DNA of 64,000 nt from Streptomyces albogriseolus (GTDB lineage: Bacteria; Actinomycetota; Actinomycetes; Streptomycetales; Streptomycetaceae): positions 62,001-126,000 of the forward strand of contig BMVA01000003.1 of the NCBI GenBank assembly GCA_014650475.1. The letters are read 5' to 3'. Both the position numbers and the translations under genes were made by a program. Within the stretch, counting starts at the first letter, position 1, and every line of letters begins with the position of its first letter. Under the pieces are notes generated by a model. The model was not told the origin of the DNA. It was given only the letters and a program-made list of their open reading frames with translations, and did no database searches. Below, one piece after another: positions 41,569 through 51,372 of the stretch.

Positions 41569-44397
41569 TCAGTCCTCCGCGCCGTTCGCCGCGGCCGTCT
41601 TCTTGGCGGCGGTCTTCTTCGCCGTCGTCTTCTTGGCGGCCGTGGTCTTCTTCGCCGCGACCGTCTTGGCCGCCGCCGTCTTCTTCGCCGGCGCCTTCTT
41701 GGCCGTCGTCTTCTTGACGGTCTTCTTCGCCGTCTTCTTGGCGGGGCCCTTGGCGCGCTTCTCGGCCAGCAGCTCGAACCCGCGCTCCGGAGTGATCGTC
41801 TCCACACTGTCGCCCGAGCGCAGCGTCGCGTTGGTCTCGCCGTCGGTGACGTACGGGCCGAAGCGGCCGTCCTTCACCACGACCGGCTTCTCGCTGACCG
41901 GGTCGGTGCCCAGCTCCTTCAGCGGCGGCTTGGCCGCGGCCCGGCCACGCTGCTTCGGCTGGGCGTAGATCGCCTGCGCCTCCTCCAGCGTGATGGTGAA
42001 GAGCTGCTCCTCCGCCTGCAGCGACCGCGAGTCCGTCCCCTTCTTCAGGTACGGGCCGTAGCGGCCGTTCTGCGCGGTGATCTCCTGGCCGTCGGCGTCC
42101 ACGCCGACCACGCGCGGCAGCGACATCAGCTTCAGCGCGTCGTCGAGCGTCACCGTGTCCAGGGACATCGACTTGAAGAGCGAGGCGGTGCGCGGCTTGA
42201 CCGCGTTCTTGCCGGTCTTCGGCGTGCCCTCGGGCAGGATCTCCGTGACGTACGGGCCGTAGCGGCCGTCCTTGGCGACGATCGTGTGCCCGGTCGCCGG
42301 GTCGGTGCCCAGCTCGAAGTCGCCGCTCGGCTTGGCGAGCAGCTCCTCGGCCAGCTCGACGGTCAGCTCGTCGGGCGCCAGGTCGGCCGGGATGTCGGCG
42401 CGCTGGTGCTCCTCGGTGTCCTTCTCGCCGCGCTCGATGTACGGGCCGTAGCGCCCGACCCGCAGCACGATGCCGTTGCCCACCGGGAACGACGACACCT
42501 CGCGCGCGTCGATCGCGCCCAGGTCGGTCACCAGCTCCTTGAGGCCGCCGAGGTGGTCCCCGTCGCCGTTGCCCGCCTCGGCCGCGCCGCCGTTGCCGGT
42601 GCCTTCGCCGAAGTAGAACCGCTTCAGCCACGGCACGGCGCGGGCCTCGCCGCGCGCGATGCGGTCGAGGTCGTCCTCCATCTTCGCGGTGAAGTCGTAG
42701 TCGACGAGCCGGCCGAAGTGCTTCTCCAGCAGGTTGACCACGGCGAAGGAAAGGAACGACGGCACCAGGGCCGTGCCCTTCTTGAACACGTAGCCGCGGT
42801 CGAGAATCGTGCCGATGATCGACGCGTACGTCGACGGGCGGCCGATCTCCCGCTCCTCCAGCTCCTTGACCAGCGACGCCTCGGTGTAGCGGGCCGGGGG
42901 CTTGGTGGCGTGGCCGTCGACCGAGATCTCCTCGGCGCTCAGCGCGTCGCCCTCGGCGACCTGCGGCAGCCGGCGCTCGCGGTCGTCCAGCTCGGCGTTC
43001 GGGTCGTCGGCGCCCTCGACGTAGGCCTTGAGGAAGCCGTGGAAGGTGATCGTCTTGCCGGACGCGCTGAACTCGACGTCCCGGCCGTCGGCGGCCGTAC
43101 CGCCGATCTTCACCGTCACGCTGTTGCCGGTCGCGTCCTTCATCTGCGAGGCGACCGTCCGCTTCCAGATCAGCTCGTAGAGCTTGAACTGGTCGCCGGT
43201 CAGGCCGGTCTCGGCGGGCGTGCGGAAACGGTCCCCCGAAGGACGGATCGCCTCGTGCGCCTCCTGCGCGTTCTTCACCTTGCCCGCGTAGGTGCGCGGC
43301 TGCGGCGGCAGGTAGTCGGCTCCGTACAGCTGCGTGACCTGGGCGCGGGCGGCGGCGACCGCCGTCTCGCTCAAGGTCGTCGAGTCCGTACGCATGTAAG
43401 TGATGTAGCCGTTCTCGTACAGCTTCTGCGCGACCTGCATGGTGGCCTTCGCGCCGAAGCCGAGCTTGCGGCTCGCCTCCTGCTGCAGCGTCGTCGTACG
43501 GAACGGCGCGTACGGCGAGCGGCGGTACGGCTTGGACTCGACCGAGCGGACCGCGAACCGCGTGTCCTCCAGGGCGGCGGCGAGCGCGCGGGCGTTCGCC
43601 TCGTCGAGGTGGAGGGTGTTCGCGCTCTTCAGCTGTCCCAGGGAGTCGAAGTCGCGGCCCTGCGCGACCCGGCGCCCGTCGACCGTCTGGAGCCGGGCGA
43701 CCAGCGTCGACGGGTCGCTCGCGTCACCGGCGCGGCCGGTGGAGAAGGTGCCGGTCAGGTCCCAGTACTCGGCGGAGCGGAACGCCATCCGCTCGCGCTC
43801 CCGCTCGACCACGAGCCGGGTGGCGACGGACTGGACGCGGCCCGCGGACAGCCGCGGCATGACCTTCTTCCACAGGACCGGCGAGACCTCGTAGCCGTAG
43901 AGACGGTCGAGGATGCGGCGGGTCTCCTGGGCGTCGACCAGCTTCTGGTTGAGCTCGCGCGGGTTGGCCACGGCCTCCCGGATCGCGTCCTTGGTGATCT
44001 CGTGGAACACCATGCGCTTGACCGGGATCTTCGGCTTGAGCACTTCCTGGAGGTGCCACGCGATGGCCTCGCCCTCGCGGTCCTCATCGGTGGCGAGGAA
44101 GAGCTCGTCGGACTCCTTCAGCAGGTCCTTGAGCTTCTTGACCTGCGCCTTCTTGTCCGCGTTGACCACATAGATCGGCTGGAAGTCATGGTCGACGTCC
44201 ACACCGAGGCGGCGCACCTCGCCGGTGTACTTCTCCGGAACCTCGGCAGCGCCGTTGGGAAGGTCGCGAATGTGCCCGACGCTCGCCTCGACGATGTAGC
44301 CAGGGCCGAGATAGCCCTTGATCGTCTTCGCCTTGGCAGGCGACTCGACGATGACGAGTCGGCGGCCGCCGTTCGCGGTCTCGCTGGTCGGGGACAA
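41569..44397 (-). CDS. topA: DNA topoisomerase I
   Basis: Type IA topoisomerase (942 residues) that relaxes negative supercoils. The TOPRIM domain has VIVESPAKAKTIKGYLG and TDEDREGEAIAWHL (from 103); the active-site Tyr is Y334 in GYITYMRTDST. The C-terminal part has four GR(Y/F)GPY repeats instead of zinc fingers and ends in about 60 Lys/Ala-rich residues, the actinobacterial tail that raises processivity. TTG 44397 is the start, with GGAGAGAAG upstream and the conserved N-terminus SPTSETANGGRRLVIVESPAK; no ATG or GTG fits. Confidence 0.97.
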   Translation of the reverse strand: MSPTSETANGGRRLVIVESPAKAKTIKGYLGPGYIVEASVGHIRDLPNGAAEVPEKYTGEVRRLGVDVDHDFQPIYVVNADKKAQVKKLKDLLKESDELFLATDEDREGEAIAWHLQEVLKPKIPVKRMVFHEITKDAIREAVANPRELNQKLVDAQETRRILDRLYGYEVSPVLWKKVMPRLSAGRVQSVATRLVVERERERMAFRSAEYWDLTGTFSTGRAGDASDPSTLVARLQTVDGRRVAQGRDFDSLGQLKSANTLHLDEANARALAAALEDTRFAVRSVESKPYRRSPYAPFRTTTLQQEASRKLGFGAKATMQVAQKLYENGYITYMRTDSTTLSETAVAAARAQVTQLYGADYLPPQPRTYAGKVKNAQEAHEAIRPSGDRFRTPAETGLTGDQFKLYELIWKRTVASQMKDATGNSVTVKIGGTAADGRDVEFSASGKTITFHGFLKAYVEGADDPNAELDDRERRLPQVAEGDALSAEEISVDGHATKPPARYTEASLVKELEEREIGRPSTYASIIGTILDRGYVFKKGTALVPSFLSFAVVNLLEKHFGRLVDYDFTAKMEDDLDRIARGEARAVPWLKRFYFGEGTGNGGAAEAGNGDGDHLGGLKELVTDLGAIDAREVSSFPVGNGIVLRVGRYGPYIERGEKDTEEHQRADIPADLAPDELTVELAEELLAKPSGDFELGTDPATGHTIVAKDGRYGPYVTEILPEGTPKTGKNAVKPRTASLFKSMSLDTVTLDDALKLMSLPRVVGVDADGQEITAQNGRYGPYLKKGTDSRSLQAEEQLFTITLEEAQAIYAQPKQRGRAAAKPPLKELGTDPVSEKPVVVKDGRFGPYVTDGETNATLRSGDSVETITPERGFELLAEKRAKGPAKKTAKKTVKKTTAKKAPAKKTAAAKTVAAKKTTAAKKTTAKKTAAKKTAAANGAED

Positions 44398-44643
44398 CTT
44401 CGCTCTTCTCTCCGTCGGACGCTCGGGCCTCCCCAGGCGCTTCTCCCCCGGGGTCGGTCATGGTGACGCTGCGGAGTGTGACGGTACATCCCGCCCCCGT
44501 GTCAAACGGGAAAAGCCCGCAACGGCCACTCGAACGGTAACCCGACTACCACCGTTCCTGCCGCCCGGAGTGTCCAGACTCCGCCCGCTCTTATGCGGAG
44601 CGCGATCCTTCGGTTACCGCGGGCGTCCGGATCGGGACGCGCC

Positions 44644-44841
44644 TCACAGGCGGCTGAAGCACCAGGCGCCGAGCGCCAGGGAGACGGTCGCGACGGTCCC
44701 GGCGACCGTGGTCGACGCGACGCGGTTCACCCCGAGGGCGACCGGGCGGTGCTGCCGCGCGCGGGTCACCGTCCAGGCCAGCAAACCGGCACCGAACAGG
44801 CAGAACACCGTTCCCGCGAAGATCGCCGGCCCGCTCTCCAT
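44644..44841 (-). CDS. small two-segment membrane protein, unknown function
   Basis: A 65-residue protein with two hydrophobic segments (residues 6-24 and 42-62) joined by a basic loop (TRARQHRPVALGVNRV). It lies 5' of topA on the same strand. ATG 44841 has GAGGGGG about ten bases upstream. I do not recognise the family; conservation next to topA in Streptomyces is my recollection. Confidence 0.65.
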   Translation of the reverse strand: MESGPAIFAGTVFCLFGAGLLAWTVTRARQHRPVALGVNRVASTTVAGTVATVSLALGAWCFSRL

Positions 44842-45164
44842 CGTCGCCCGCGCCCCCTCTCGTCCGTCCCTGCGCCGACAGCTGAGGACGCTGCCACGCC
44901 CGGGCGGCGGGCGGACGAACCGGAGGTGAACGGCGGGGCTCGGCAGGGCGGCGAGGACGGCGGAAGCGAGCCCGCGCGGTCCGCTTCCGGAAATTTCCGC
45001 GGGCTCGGGACCGCCCGGCGCCGGGGGCCGACATGGGCGTGAAAGATGCGGCGCACGACACAGGGGCGTACGGGACCCGGTCCCCGTGGCGCGTGTGCTT
45101 CGAGGGGCGCTTGTGGCTTGGCGTGGCGCGGCTTCGTTGTCGTCCGCGGGGCGGTGGGGGCTGG

Positions 45165-45237
45165 TCGCGCAGTTCCCCGCGCCCCTTGCGGGTGCTGCGG
45201 TGAACGCGCCCCGAGGGGGGCGCGGGGAACTGCGCGA
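45165..45237. repeat. Streptomyces intergenic inverted repeat (CGCGCAGTTCCCCGCGCCCC type)
   Basis: A perfect 21-bp inverted repeat (45165-45185 with 45217-45237) around a 31-bp spacer, in the 444-bp gap between the small membrane protein and the methyltransferase. I recognise the arm sequence as a common dispersed intergenic element in Streptomyces. Apart from this repeat I see nothing in the gap. Confidence 0.8.
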
Positions 45238-45285
45238 GCGACCCACGACTGCCCGCACCCGGGCGGGCCGCCCGGGCCGGACCCC

Positions 45286-46806
45286 TCAGTCCACCGGGTT
45301 CAGGAACCCCTGCTCCACCAGCAGCCGGATCTGCGCCGGGGTGCGGTCGCGCAGCAGCACGGGGTCCTCGCCGAGGAGCTGGGCGATGGCGTCCAGGATC
45401 CGGCCCGCGGCCATGGTGCCGTCGCACACGCCGGCGAACCCCGCGCCGATCGTGTCGACCCTGGTCGCCCGGCGCATCCCCCGGTTCTGCCGCAGCACGA
45501 CGTGCTCCGGGTCCTCCGCGCCGGGCAGCCCGACCTGCTCCTGCACCACCTCGGGCGCCAGCTCGAAGCGCGCCTCCAGCAGCGCCGCGTCGTCGTGCGA
45601 CCGCAGGTAGTCCAGCCGCTCGAAGTGCGCCCGGACCGTGTCGCCGAGCGGCTGCTCCACCGGGTGCGGCCACTCCTCCACCGTGACCGACGGCACGGCC
45701 GCGTCCGACCGGCGCAGGGTGATCCACCCGAAGCCGACGGCCCTGACCTTGCGCGCCTCGAACTCGTCCAGCCACGCGTCGTAGCGCGCCCGGTACTCCG
45801 CCTCGTCCCCGCGGTGGTCACCCGCGTCCCGCAGCCACAGCTCGGCGTACTGCGTCACGTCCTGCACCTCGCGCTGCACGATCCACGCGTCGCAGCCGCG
45901 CGGCACCCAGGAGCGGAGCCGGTCCTGCCAGTCCTCCCCCTCCACGTGCTGCCAGTTGGCGAGGAACTGCGCGAAGCCGCCCTCGTCGAGCCGCTCCCCC
46001 GCCTGCTGGACGAGCGTGCGGCACAGGTCGTCCCCGCCCATCCCGCCGTCGCGGTAGGTGAGCCGCGCACCGGGCGAGATCACGAACGGCGGGTTGGACA
46101 CGATCAGGTCGTACGTCTCGTCCTCTCGCAGCGGGGCGAACAGCGACCCCTCGCGCAGATCGGCGGCCGGGACCCCGGACAGCGCCAGGGTGAGCGCCGT
46201 GATGTGCAGGGCGCGCGGGTTCACGTCGGTGGCCGTCACGCGCGTGGCGTGCCGGGCGGCGTGCAGCGCCTGGATGCCGGACCCGGTGCCGACGTCGAGC
46301 GCCGACCTCACGGGCGTACGGACGGTGATGCCGGCCAGGGTGGTGGACGCGCCGCCGACACCGAGCACCACGCCCGCGTCCCGGCTGCCGATGCCCCCGG
46401 CGCCGCCGACCGCGCACCCGAGGTCCGACACCACGAACCAGTCCTCGCCGTCGGCCCCGCCGTACGGCCGGACGTCCACGGTGGCCGCGAGGGCGTCGCC
46501 GCCGGCGTCCCGCAGCCACCCGCTCTCCAGGCACACGTCGACGGGCAGGACGCCGTCCAGGCCCGCGCGCGGCACCGGCTGCTGAAGCAGGAACAGCCGC
46601 ACGAGCAGCTCCAGCGGGGTGTCCCCGCGCGTGGCGCGGAGCGCGGGCACGGTCTCGCTGCGGGCCAGCGCCGCGTAGGCGGGGGCGCCGAGCAGGTCGA
46701 GCAGTCCGTCGGCGGTGAAGGAGGCGCCGAGCAGCGCCTCCCGCAGCCGCGCGGCGGCGTCGGTGCGGTCGGACGAGGGCAGGGGCGGCAGGCTGGCGTC
46801 ACTCAC
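45286..46806 (-). CDS. SAM-dependent methyltransferase with NPPF motif
   Basis: A 506-residue class I methyltransferase. The SAM motif is LDVGTGSGIQALHAARHATRVTATDVNPRALHITALTLALSG, and the catalytic NPPF in DLIVSNPPFVISPG is the signature of enzymes that methylate an amide or amino nitrogen (N6-adenine, or Gln as in HemK/PrmC). The N-terminal 160 residues and the 170-residue C-terminus are specific to this actinobacterial group; substrate unknown. The start is uncertain between GTG 46806 and ATG 46815; neither has a well-spaced Shine-Dalgarno sequence. Confidence 0.8.
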   Translation of the reverse strand: MSDASLPPLPSSDRTDAAARLREALLGASFTADGLLDLLGAPAYAALARSETVPALRATRGDTPLELLVRLFLLQQPVPRAGLDGVLPVDVCLESGWLRDAGGDALAATVDVRPYGGADGEDWFVVSDLGCAVGGAGGIGSRDAGVVLGVGGASTTLAGITVRTPVRSALDVGTGSGIQALHAARHATRVTATDVNPRALHITALTLALSGVPAADLREGSLFAPLREDETYDLIVSNPPFVISPGARLTYRDGGMGGDDLCRTLVQQAGERLDEGGFAQFLANWQHVEGEDWQDRLRSWVPRGCDAWIVQREVQDVTQYAELWLRDAGDHRGDEAEYRARYDAWLDEFEARKVRAVGFGWITLRRSDAAVPSVTVEEWPHPVEQPLGDTVRAHFERLDYLRSHDDAALLEARFELAPEVVQEQVGLPGAEDPEHVVLRQNRGMRRATRVDTIGAGFAGVCDGTMAAGRILDAIAQLLGEDPVLLRDRTPAQIRLLVEQGFLNPVD

Positions 46807-46898
46807 GCCCCCCATTGTGGCCGCCGCCCCCACCCGGCGCGCACCCGCGGCCGCTGAGCCGCCGTCAGCCGGGGCGGCCCGCACCGCGGGAGCCGGAG

Positions 46899-47471
46899 TC
46901 AGCTCTTGGTCGCGCCGGCCGACGCGGTGGCGGTCTGGCAGCTGGCCTGCCGGGACATGGCCTCGCCGACCTCGCCCTCCTCCAGCGCGCTGAGGGCGTC
47001 GCTGCCGCTCTTGCTCAGCTTGTCCAGCTCGGCCGCGATGTCCTTCAGACCGTCGGCGAAGTCCGCCTGGTCCTTGGTGTTGAGGCCGTCGACCTGCTTC
47101 TTCAGGGAGGCGTAGGACGCGGAGATGCTGTTGAGCTCCTTCACGGCGTCCTGCTGCTTCTGCTCGCCGTTCTCGACGTCGGGCGCGCCGGCCTTGCTCA
47201 CGGCCGCGCCGATGGCCTTGTAGGCGTCGGACATGTCCTGGAAGGCCTTCGAGTCGGCCTGCTGGACCGCCTGGGGCGTGCTGTTGTCCGAGGTCTCCTT
47301 CTGGATGGCGGTGTTGGCCGCCTTGATCTTGGCGGCCTGCGGCTGCACGGCGTCGCAGACCTCCTTCGCCCAGGCGTCGAGCTTCTCGTCGCTGTCGTCG
47401 CCGCCGCATCCCGTCAGCGCCAGTACCAGTACCGCACCGCCGGACAGTGCGGCCGCGAGCTTCTTGTTCAC
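46899..47471 (-). CDS. secreted helical lipoprotein, unknown function
   Basis: About 190 residues. The N-terminus NKKLAAALSGGAVLVLALTGCGG is a lipoprotein signal with lipobox LTGC. The mature part is mostly helical and charged (KLDAWAKEVCDAVQPQAAKIKAANTAIQKE), probably a small helical bundle with two Cys. I chose GTG 47471, with GAAGGG eight bases upstream, over ATG 47489, since it gives a normal signal peptide. No family is recognised. Confidence 0.78.
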   Translation of the reverse strand: MNKKLAAALSGGAVLVLALTGCGGDDSDEKLDAWAKEVCDAVQPQAAKIKAANTAIQKETSDNSTPQAVQQADSKAFQDMSDAYKAIGAAVSKAGAPDVENGEQKQQDAVKELNSISASYASLKKQVDGLNTKDQADFADGLKDIAAELDKLSKSGSDALSALEEGEVGEAMSRQASCQTATASAGATKS

Positions 47472-47606
47472 CGGATTGGTCCCTTCCATGGCCTTCGGCC
47501 CCGGAACATACACGCCGGATGGCCTACGCCCACATGGTGAACGTCCGGTAAGAGAGTTTTTGTAGCCATTTGCACCAGGCGAGACAAGGGTCACGGGCCG
47601 AAAGCC

Positions 47607-47648
47607 GTGCGGGCGGGCGGCGCGTCAATCCGCGCCGCCCGCCCGCAC
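47607..47648 (-). terminator. strong hairpin terminator of hppA
   Basis: A perfect 18-bp stem (47607-47624 with 47631-47648) with a six-base loop, 23 bases after the hppA stop codon. Confidence 0.85.
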
Positions 47649-47671
47649 CTTGATCCGGTGTCCGGCGTGCC

Positions 47672-50083
47672 CTACCGGGAAACCACCGCCGGGTCCGGTG
47701 AGTTGGGCCTCGGTTCCGCGCCGCCCTCGTCGTCGTCCACGGCGATCCCGCGCCGCTTGGACACGTACACCGCGGCGATGATGACCAGCGCCGAGACGAC
47801 CGCGATCAGCACCCGCATCCCGACGCTCCTGTCCGCGCCGTAGGAGAACTTGATGACCGCGGGCGCGATGAGCAGCGCCACCAGGTTCATCACCTTCAGC
47901 AGGGGGTTGATCGCCGGACCGGCGGTGTCCTTGAACGGGTCGCCGACCGTGTCGCCGATGACGGTGGCCGCGTGGGCCTCGCTGCCCTTGCCGCCGTGGT
48001 TGCCGTCCTCCACGAGCTTCTTCGCGTTGTCCCACGCGCCGCCGGAGTTGGCGAGGAACACCGCCATCAGCGTGCCCGCGCCGATCGCGCCGGCCAGGAA
48101 GGCGCCCAGCGCGCCCACACCGAGCGTGAACCCGATGAAGATGGGCGCCATCACGGCGAGCAGACCGGGCGTGGCGAGCTCCCGCAGGGCGTCCTTGGTG
48201 CAGATGTCGACGACCCTGCCGTACTCCGGCTTCTCGCTGTAGTCCATGATCCCGGGCCTCTCCCGGAACTGCCGCCGCACCTCGTAGACCACCGAGCCCG
48301 CCGACCGCGACACCGCGTTGATCGCCAGCCCCGAGAAGAGGAAGACGACCGCCGCGCCCGCGATCAGCCCGACGAGGTTGTTGGGCTGCGAGATGTCCAT
48401 CATCAGGGTCAGCGGCGCGCCCTCGCCGCTGAGCCGTTCGCCCACGTCCCGCGCGCCGGTGGTGATGGCGTCCCGGTACGAGCCGAACAGCGCCGCCGCC
48501 GCGAGGACGGCCGTGGCGATGGCGATGCCCTTGGTGATGGCCTTGGTGGTGTTGCCGACCGCGTCCAGGTTGGTGAGCACCTGCGCGCCCGCGCCCTCGA
48601 CGTCGCCGGACATCTCGGCGATGCCCTGCGCGTTGTCGGAGACCGGGCCGAAGGTGTCCATCGCGACGATCACACCGACCGTGGTGAGCAGACCGGTGCC
48701 GGCCAGTGCCACCGCGAACAGCGCCAGCATGATCGACGTGCCGCCGAGCAGGAACGCCCCGTACACGCCGAGGCCGATCAACAGGGCGGTGTAGACGGCC
48801 GATTCCAGACCCACCGAGATGCCGGCGAGCACCACGGTGGCCGGTCCGGTCAGCGAGGTCTTCCCGATGTCCCGCACGGGACGCCGGGTGGTCTCGGTGA
48901 AGTAGCCCGTGAGCTGCTGGATGAGCGCGGCGAGCACGATGCCGATGGCCACCGCGACCAGAGCGAGGACCCGCGGGTCGCCGCTCTTCCCCAGGATCGC
49001 CTCGTCCGTCACCCCGTCGAGGCCGGCGTACGACGACGGCAGGTAGACGAACGTCGCGATCGCGACCAGCGCAAGCGAGATCACCGCGGAGATGAAGAAC
49101 CCGCGGTTGATCGCGCTCATGCCGCTGCGGTCGGCACGCCGTGGCGCCACCGCGAAGATGCCGATCATCGCGGTGATCACACCGATCGCGGGGACCAGCA
49201 GCGGGAACGCCAGCCCCGCGTCGCCGAACGCCGCGGACCCGAGGATCAGCGCGGCCACCAGCGTCACGGCGTACGACTCGAAGAGGTCGGCCGCCATGCC
49301 CGCGCAGTCGCCGACGTTGTCGCCCACGTTGTCGGCGATGGTCGCGGCATTGCGCGGATCGTCCTCCGGAATGCCCTGCTCGACCTTGCCGACCAGGTCG
49401 GCGCCGACGTCGGCGGCCTTGGTGAAGATGCCGCCGCCGACCCTCATGAACATCGCGATCAGCGCGGCCCCGAGGCCGAAGCCCTCGAGCACCTTCGGCG
49501 CGTCGGCCGCGTACACCAGCACGACACAGGCGGCGCCGAGCAGCCCCAGCCCCACCGTGAACATGCCGACCACACCGCCCGTACGGAAAGCGATCTTCAT
49601 CGCCTTGTGCGAAACGGTGGTGAGATCCTTTTCCGGCTCGCCCTCGGCCGGAGTGGCTTCCCGGGCCGCGGCGGCGACCCGGACATTGCTGCGCACGGCG
49701 AGCCACATGCCGATATAGCCGGTGGCCGCCGAGAACGCCGCTCCGATCAAGAAGAACACCGACCGCCCGGCCCGCTGATTCCAGTCGTCCGCGGGCAGCA
49801 GCATGAGCAGGAAGAAAACGATCACGGCGAATACGCCGAGCGTGCGCAGCTGGCGGGCCAGATAGGCGTTGGCGCCCTCCTGGACCGCGGCCGCGATCTT
49901 CTTCATGCTGTCGGTGCCCTCGCCGGCCGCGAGCACCTGGCGTACCAGGACCGCCGCGACGGCCAGCGCCGCCAGGGCCACGATGCCGATGGTCACCACG
50001 AGCACGCGGTTCTCGTCGGTCAGCACGGCGGCTGCGAGGGATGTGGGTTGGCCCGACTCGTATGAGATGGAAAGCCCCGCCAT
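47672..50083 (-). CDS. hppA: membrane proton-translocating pyrophosphatase
   Basis: An 803-residue integral membrane pump with about 16 segments that couples PPi hydrolysis to ion export. The substrate site GGIFTKAADVGADLVGKVEQGIPEDDPRNAATIADNVGDNVGDCAGM is complete, as are DTFGPVSDNAQGIAEMSG and the second motif GDTVGDPFKDTAGPAINPLLKV. Ala after GN in TLDAVGNTTKAITKG (no Lys pair change seen) leaves the K+-dependence class undecided. ATG 50083 has GGAGG four bases upstream. Confidence 0.96.
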   Translation of the reverse strand: MAGLSISYESGQPTSLAAAVLTDENRVLVVTIGIVALAALAVAAVLVRQVLAAGEGTDSMKKIAAAVQEGANAYLARQLRTLGVFAVIVFFLLMLLPADDWNQRAGRSVFFLIGAAFSAATGYIGMWLAVRSNVRVAAAAREATPAEGEPEKDLTTVSHKAMKIAFRTGGVVGMFTVGLGLLGAACVVLVYAADAPKVLEGFGLGAALIAMFMRVGGGIFTKAADVGADLVGKVEQGIPEDDPRNAATIADNVGDNVGDCAGMAADLFESYAVTLVAALILGSAAFGDAGLAFPLLVPAIGVITAMIGIFAVAPRRADRSGMSAINRGFFISAVISLALVAIATFVYLPSSYAGLDGVTDEAILGKSGDPRVLALVAVAIGIVLAALIQQLTGYFTETTRRPVRDIGKTSLTGPATVVLAGISVGLESAVYTALLIGLGVYGAFLLGGTSIMLALFAVALAGTGLLTTVGVIVAMDTFGPVSDNAQGIAEMSGDVEGAGAQVLTNLDAVGNTTKAITKGIAIATAVLAAAALFGSYRDAITTGARDVGERLSGEGAPLTLMMDISQPNNLVGLIAGAAVVFLFSGLAINAVSRSAGSVVYEVRRQFRERPGIMDYSEKPEYGRVVDICTKDALRELATPGLLAVMAPIFIGFTLGVGALGAFLAGAIGAGTLMAVFLANSGGAWDNAKKLVEDGNHGGKGSEAHAATVIGDTVGDPFKDTAGPAINPLLKVMNLVALLIAPAVIKFSYGADRSVGMRVLIAVVSALVIIAAVYVSKRRGIAVDDDEGGAEPRPNSPDPAVVSR

Positions 50084-50404
50084 TCGTCCTCCTTGACGCT
50101 TGGGCTGAGCTCAAGATGTGGACGGGATTGTAGGTACCGGAACCTGATCTAAACAGACCGCGAGAAATGTAAATGGCGTGCAGTCGCTCTTCACCATTGA
50201 TCTCCGGCGACCGGTCGGCCGGAAATCGGTAATGCCTTTGAGGCATTCTCGTGATCGCATTTTCCCGGGCGCGGAGGATCGTGAACGAATTCACGCGATC
50301 ATCCGCTGGGAACCACTGTAAGGGCGGTCCCCCGCACCCGCACGTGCCGAAGGGCCCCCATGCAGGGGGCCCTTCGGAAAACGGTCGGCGTACGGGTGAA
50401 CCGG
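50084..50404. other. intergenic region between hppA and the bldG operon
   Basis: A 321-bp gap. Its AT content is higher than the surroundings from 50120 to 50300, as expected of the hppA promoter region on the minus strand. The right end holds the hairpin at 50347-50377. I see no gene. Confidence 0.5.
50347..50377 (-). terminator. hairpin terminator of the bldG operon
   Basis: A perfect 13-bp stem (50347-50359 with 50365-50377) and a five-base loop, 27 bases after the anti-sigma gene stop. Confidence 0.8.
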
Positions 50405-50842
50405 TCAGGTGAACAGCGCGGCCGGCGGCGTGGTGGGCCACCTCATGCGGATCGATCCGCCGCTCTCCCCGGCACTGACCTCGACGTCGTCGACGAGGCC
50501 GCTGATGACCGCGAGGCCCATCTCGTCCTCCTCGGACTCCGCGTCCGCGTCGCCGAGCACCTCACCGGCCGGGCGGGCGCGGACGGGAGCGTGCGGGGCC
50601 TCGTCGCCGACCTCGATGGAGAACTGCTTCTCCTCCTCGATCAGCAGCACCCTCACGGGCGCCGAGATGCCGCCGTGCTGGTGCAGTCCGACCGCCCGGG
50701 TGCAGGCCTCACCGACGGCGAGCCTGACCTCGTCGAGGACGGCCTCGTCCACTCCGGCCCTGCGCGCCACCGCCGCCGCCACGAGCCGGGCGGTCCTCAC
50801 GTGCTCGGGCAGCGCGCTGAAGCGGAGTTCGACGGTGGCCAT
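50405..50842 (-). CDS. RsbW-type anti-sigma factor encoded with BldG
   Basis: A 145-residue GHKL-fold protein: N-box VRLAVGEACTRAVGLHQHGG, G-box region DEMGLAVISGLVDDVEV. In S. coelicolor the gene after bldG encodes such an anti-sigma factor and is co-transcribed with bldG; BldG is expected to bind it by partner switching. The middle (RARPAGEVLGDADAESEEDE) is an acidic insert. ATG 50842 follows GAGGGGGATGC. It lies 109 bases after bldG and ends before a strong hairpin. Confidence 0.9.
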   Translation of the reverse strand: MATVELRFSALPEHVRTARLVAAAVARRAGVDEAVLDEVRLAVGEACTRAVGLHQHGGISAPVRVLLIEEEKQFSIEVGDEAPHAPVRARPAGEVLGDADAESEEDEMGLAVISGLVDDVEVSAGESGGSIRMRWPTTPPAALFT

Positions 50843-50951
50843 GCATCCCCCTCGCGACTACGGGCGTGCGGTGAAGGGGCCGGGCCGCCGAACGCCCGGT
50901 CCCCTTGGTGTCTCTCGTGCTGCCCGGGCGCGAGAGCCCGGGAGCGGGTGG

Positions 50952-51293
50952 TCAGTCGGTCGCCGCCACCGCTTCCTCGACCGAGGTGTGGATCGGGAAC
51001 ACCTTGGTGAGGCCGGTGATGCGGAAAATCTTGAGAATGCGCTCCTGGTTGCAGACCAGGCGCAGCGAGCCCTCGTGGGCTCGAACCCGCTTCAGGCCGC
51101 CGACCAGCACGCCGAGACCGGTGGAGTCGAGGAAGTCCACACCTTCCATGTCGACGACAAGGTGGAAACTGCCGTCGTTCACCAGCTCGACCAGCTGCTC
51201 GCGCAGCTTGGGCGCGGTATATACGTCGATTTCGCCACCGACCCTGACGATCGTGCGATCGCCCACGGTCTCGGTCGACAGGGACAGGTCCAC
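50952..51293 (-). CDS. bldG: anti-anti-sigma factor BldG
   Basis: A 113-residue STAS protein essential for aerial growth and antibiotic production in S. coelicolor. The phosphorylatable Ser is S57 in [14 protein letters not shown]; the sequence from [21 protein letters not shown] onward is almost invariant in the genus. Unphosphorylated BldG sequesters anti-sigma factors such as the one encoded downstream and UshX/ApgA elsewhere. GTG/ATG choice is clear: ATG 51293 follows AGGATCC-like bases. It is divergent from the helicase gene. Confidence 0.97.
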   Translation of the reverse strand: MDLSLSTETVGDRTIVRVGGEIDVYTAPKLREQLVELVNDGSFHLVVDMEGVDFLDSTGLGVLVGGLKRVRAHEGSLRLVCNQERILKIFRITGLTKVFPIHTSVEEAVAATD

Positions 51294-51372
51294 GGATCCT
51301 CCAGCACCTAGCTATCGAGCGGTCGCCCTTGGGACATCTCGGCTCAGCCCCCGGGACGGTTCGCCAGCCGCC

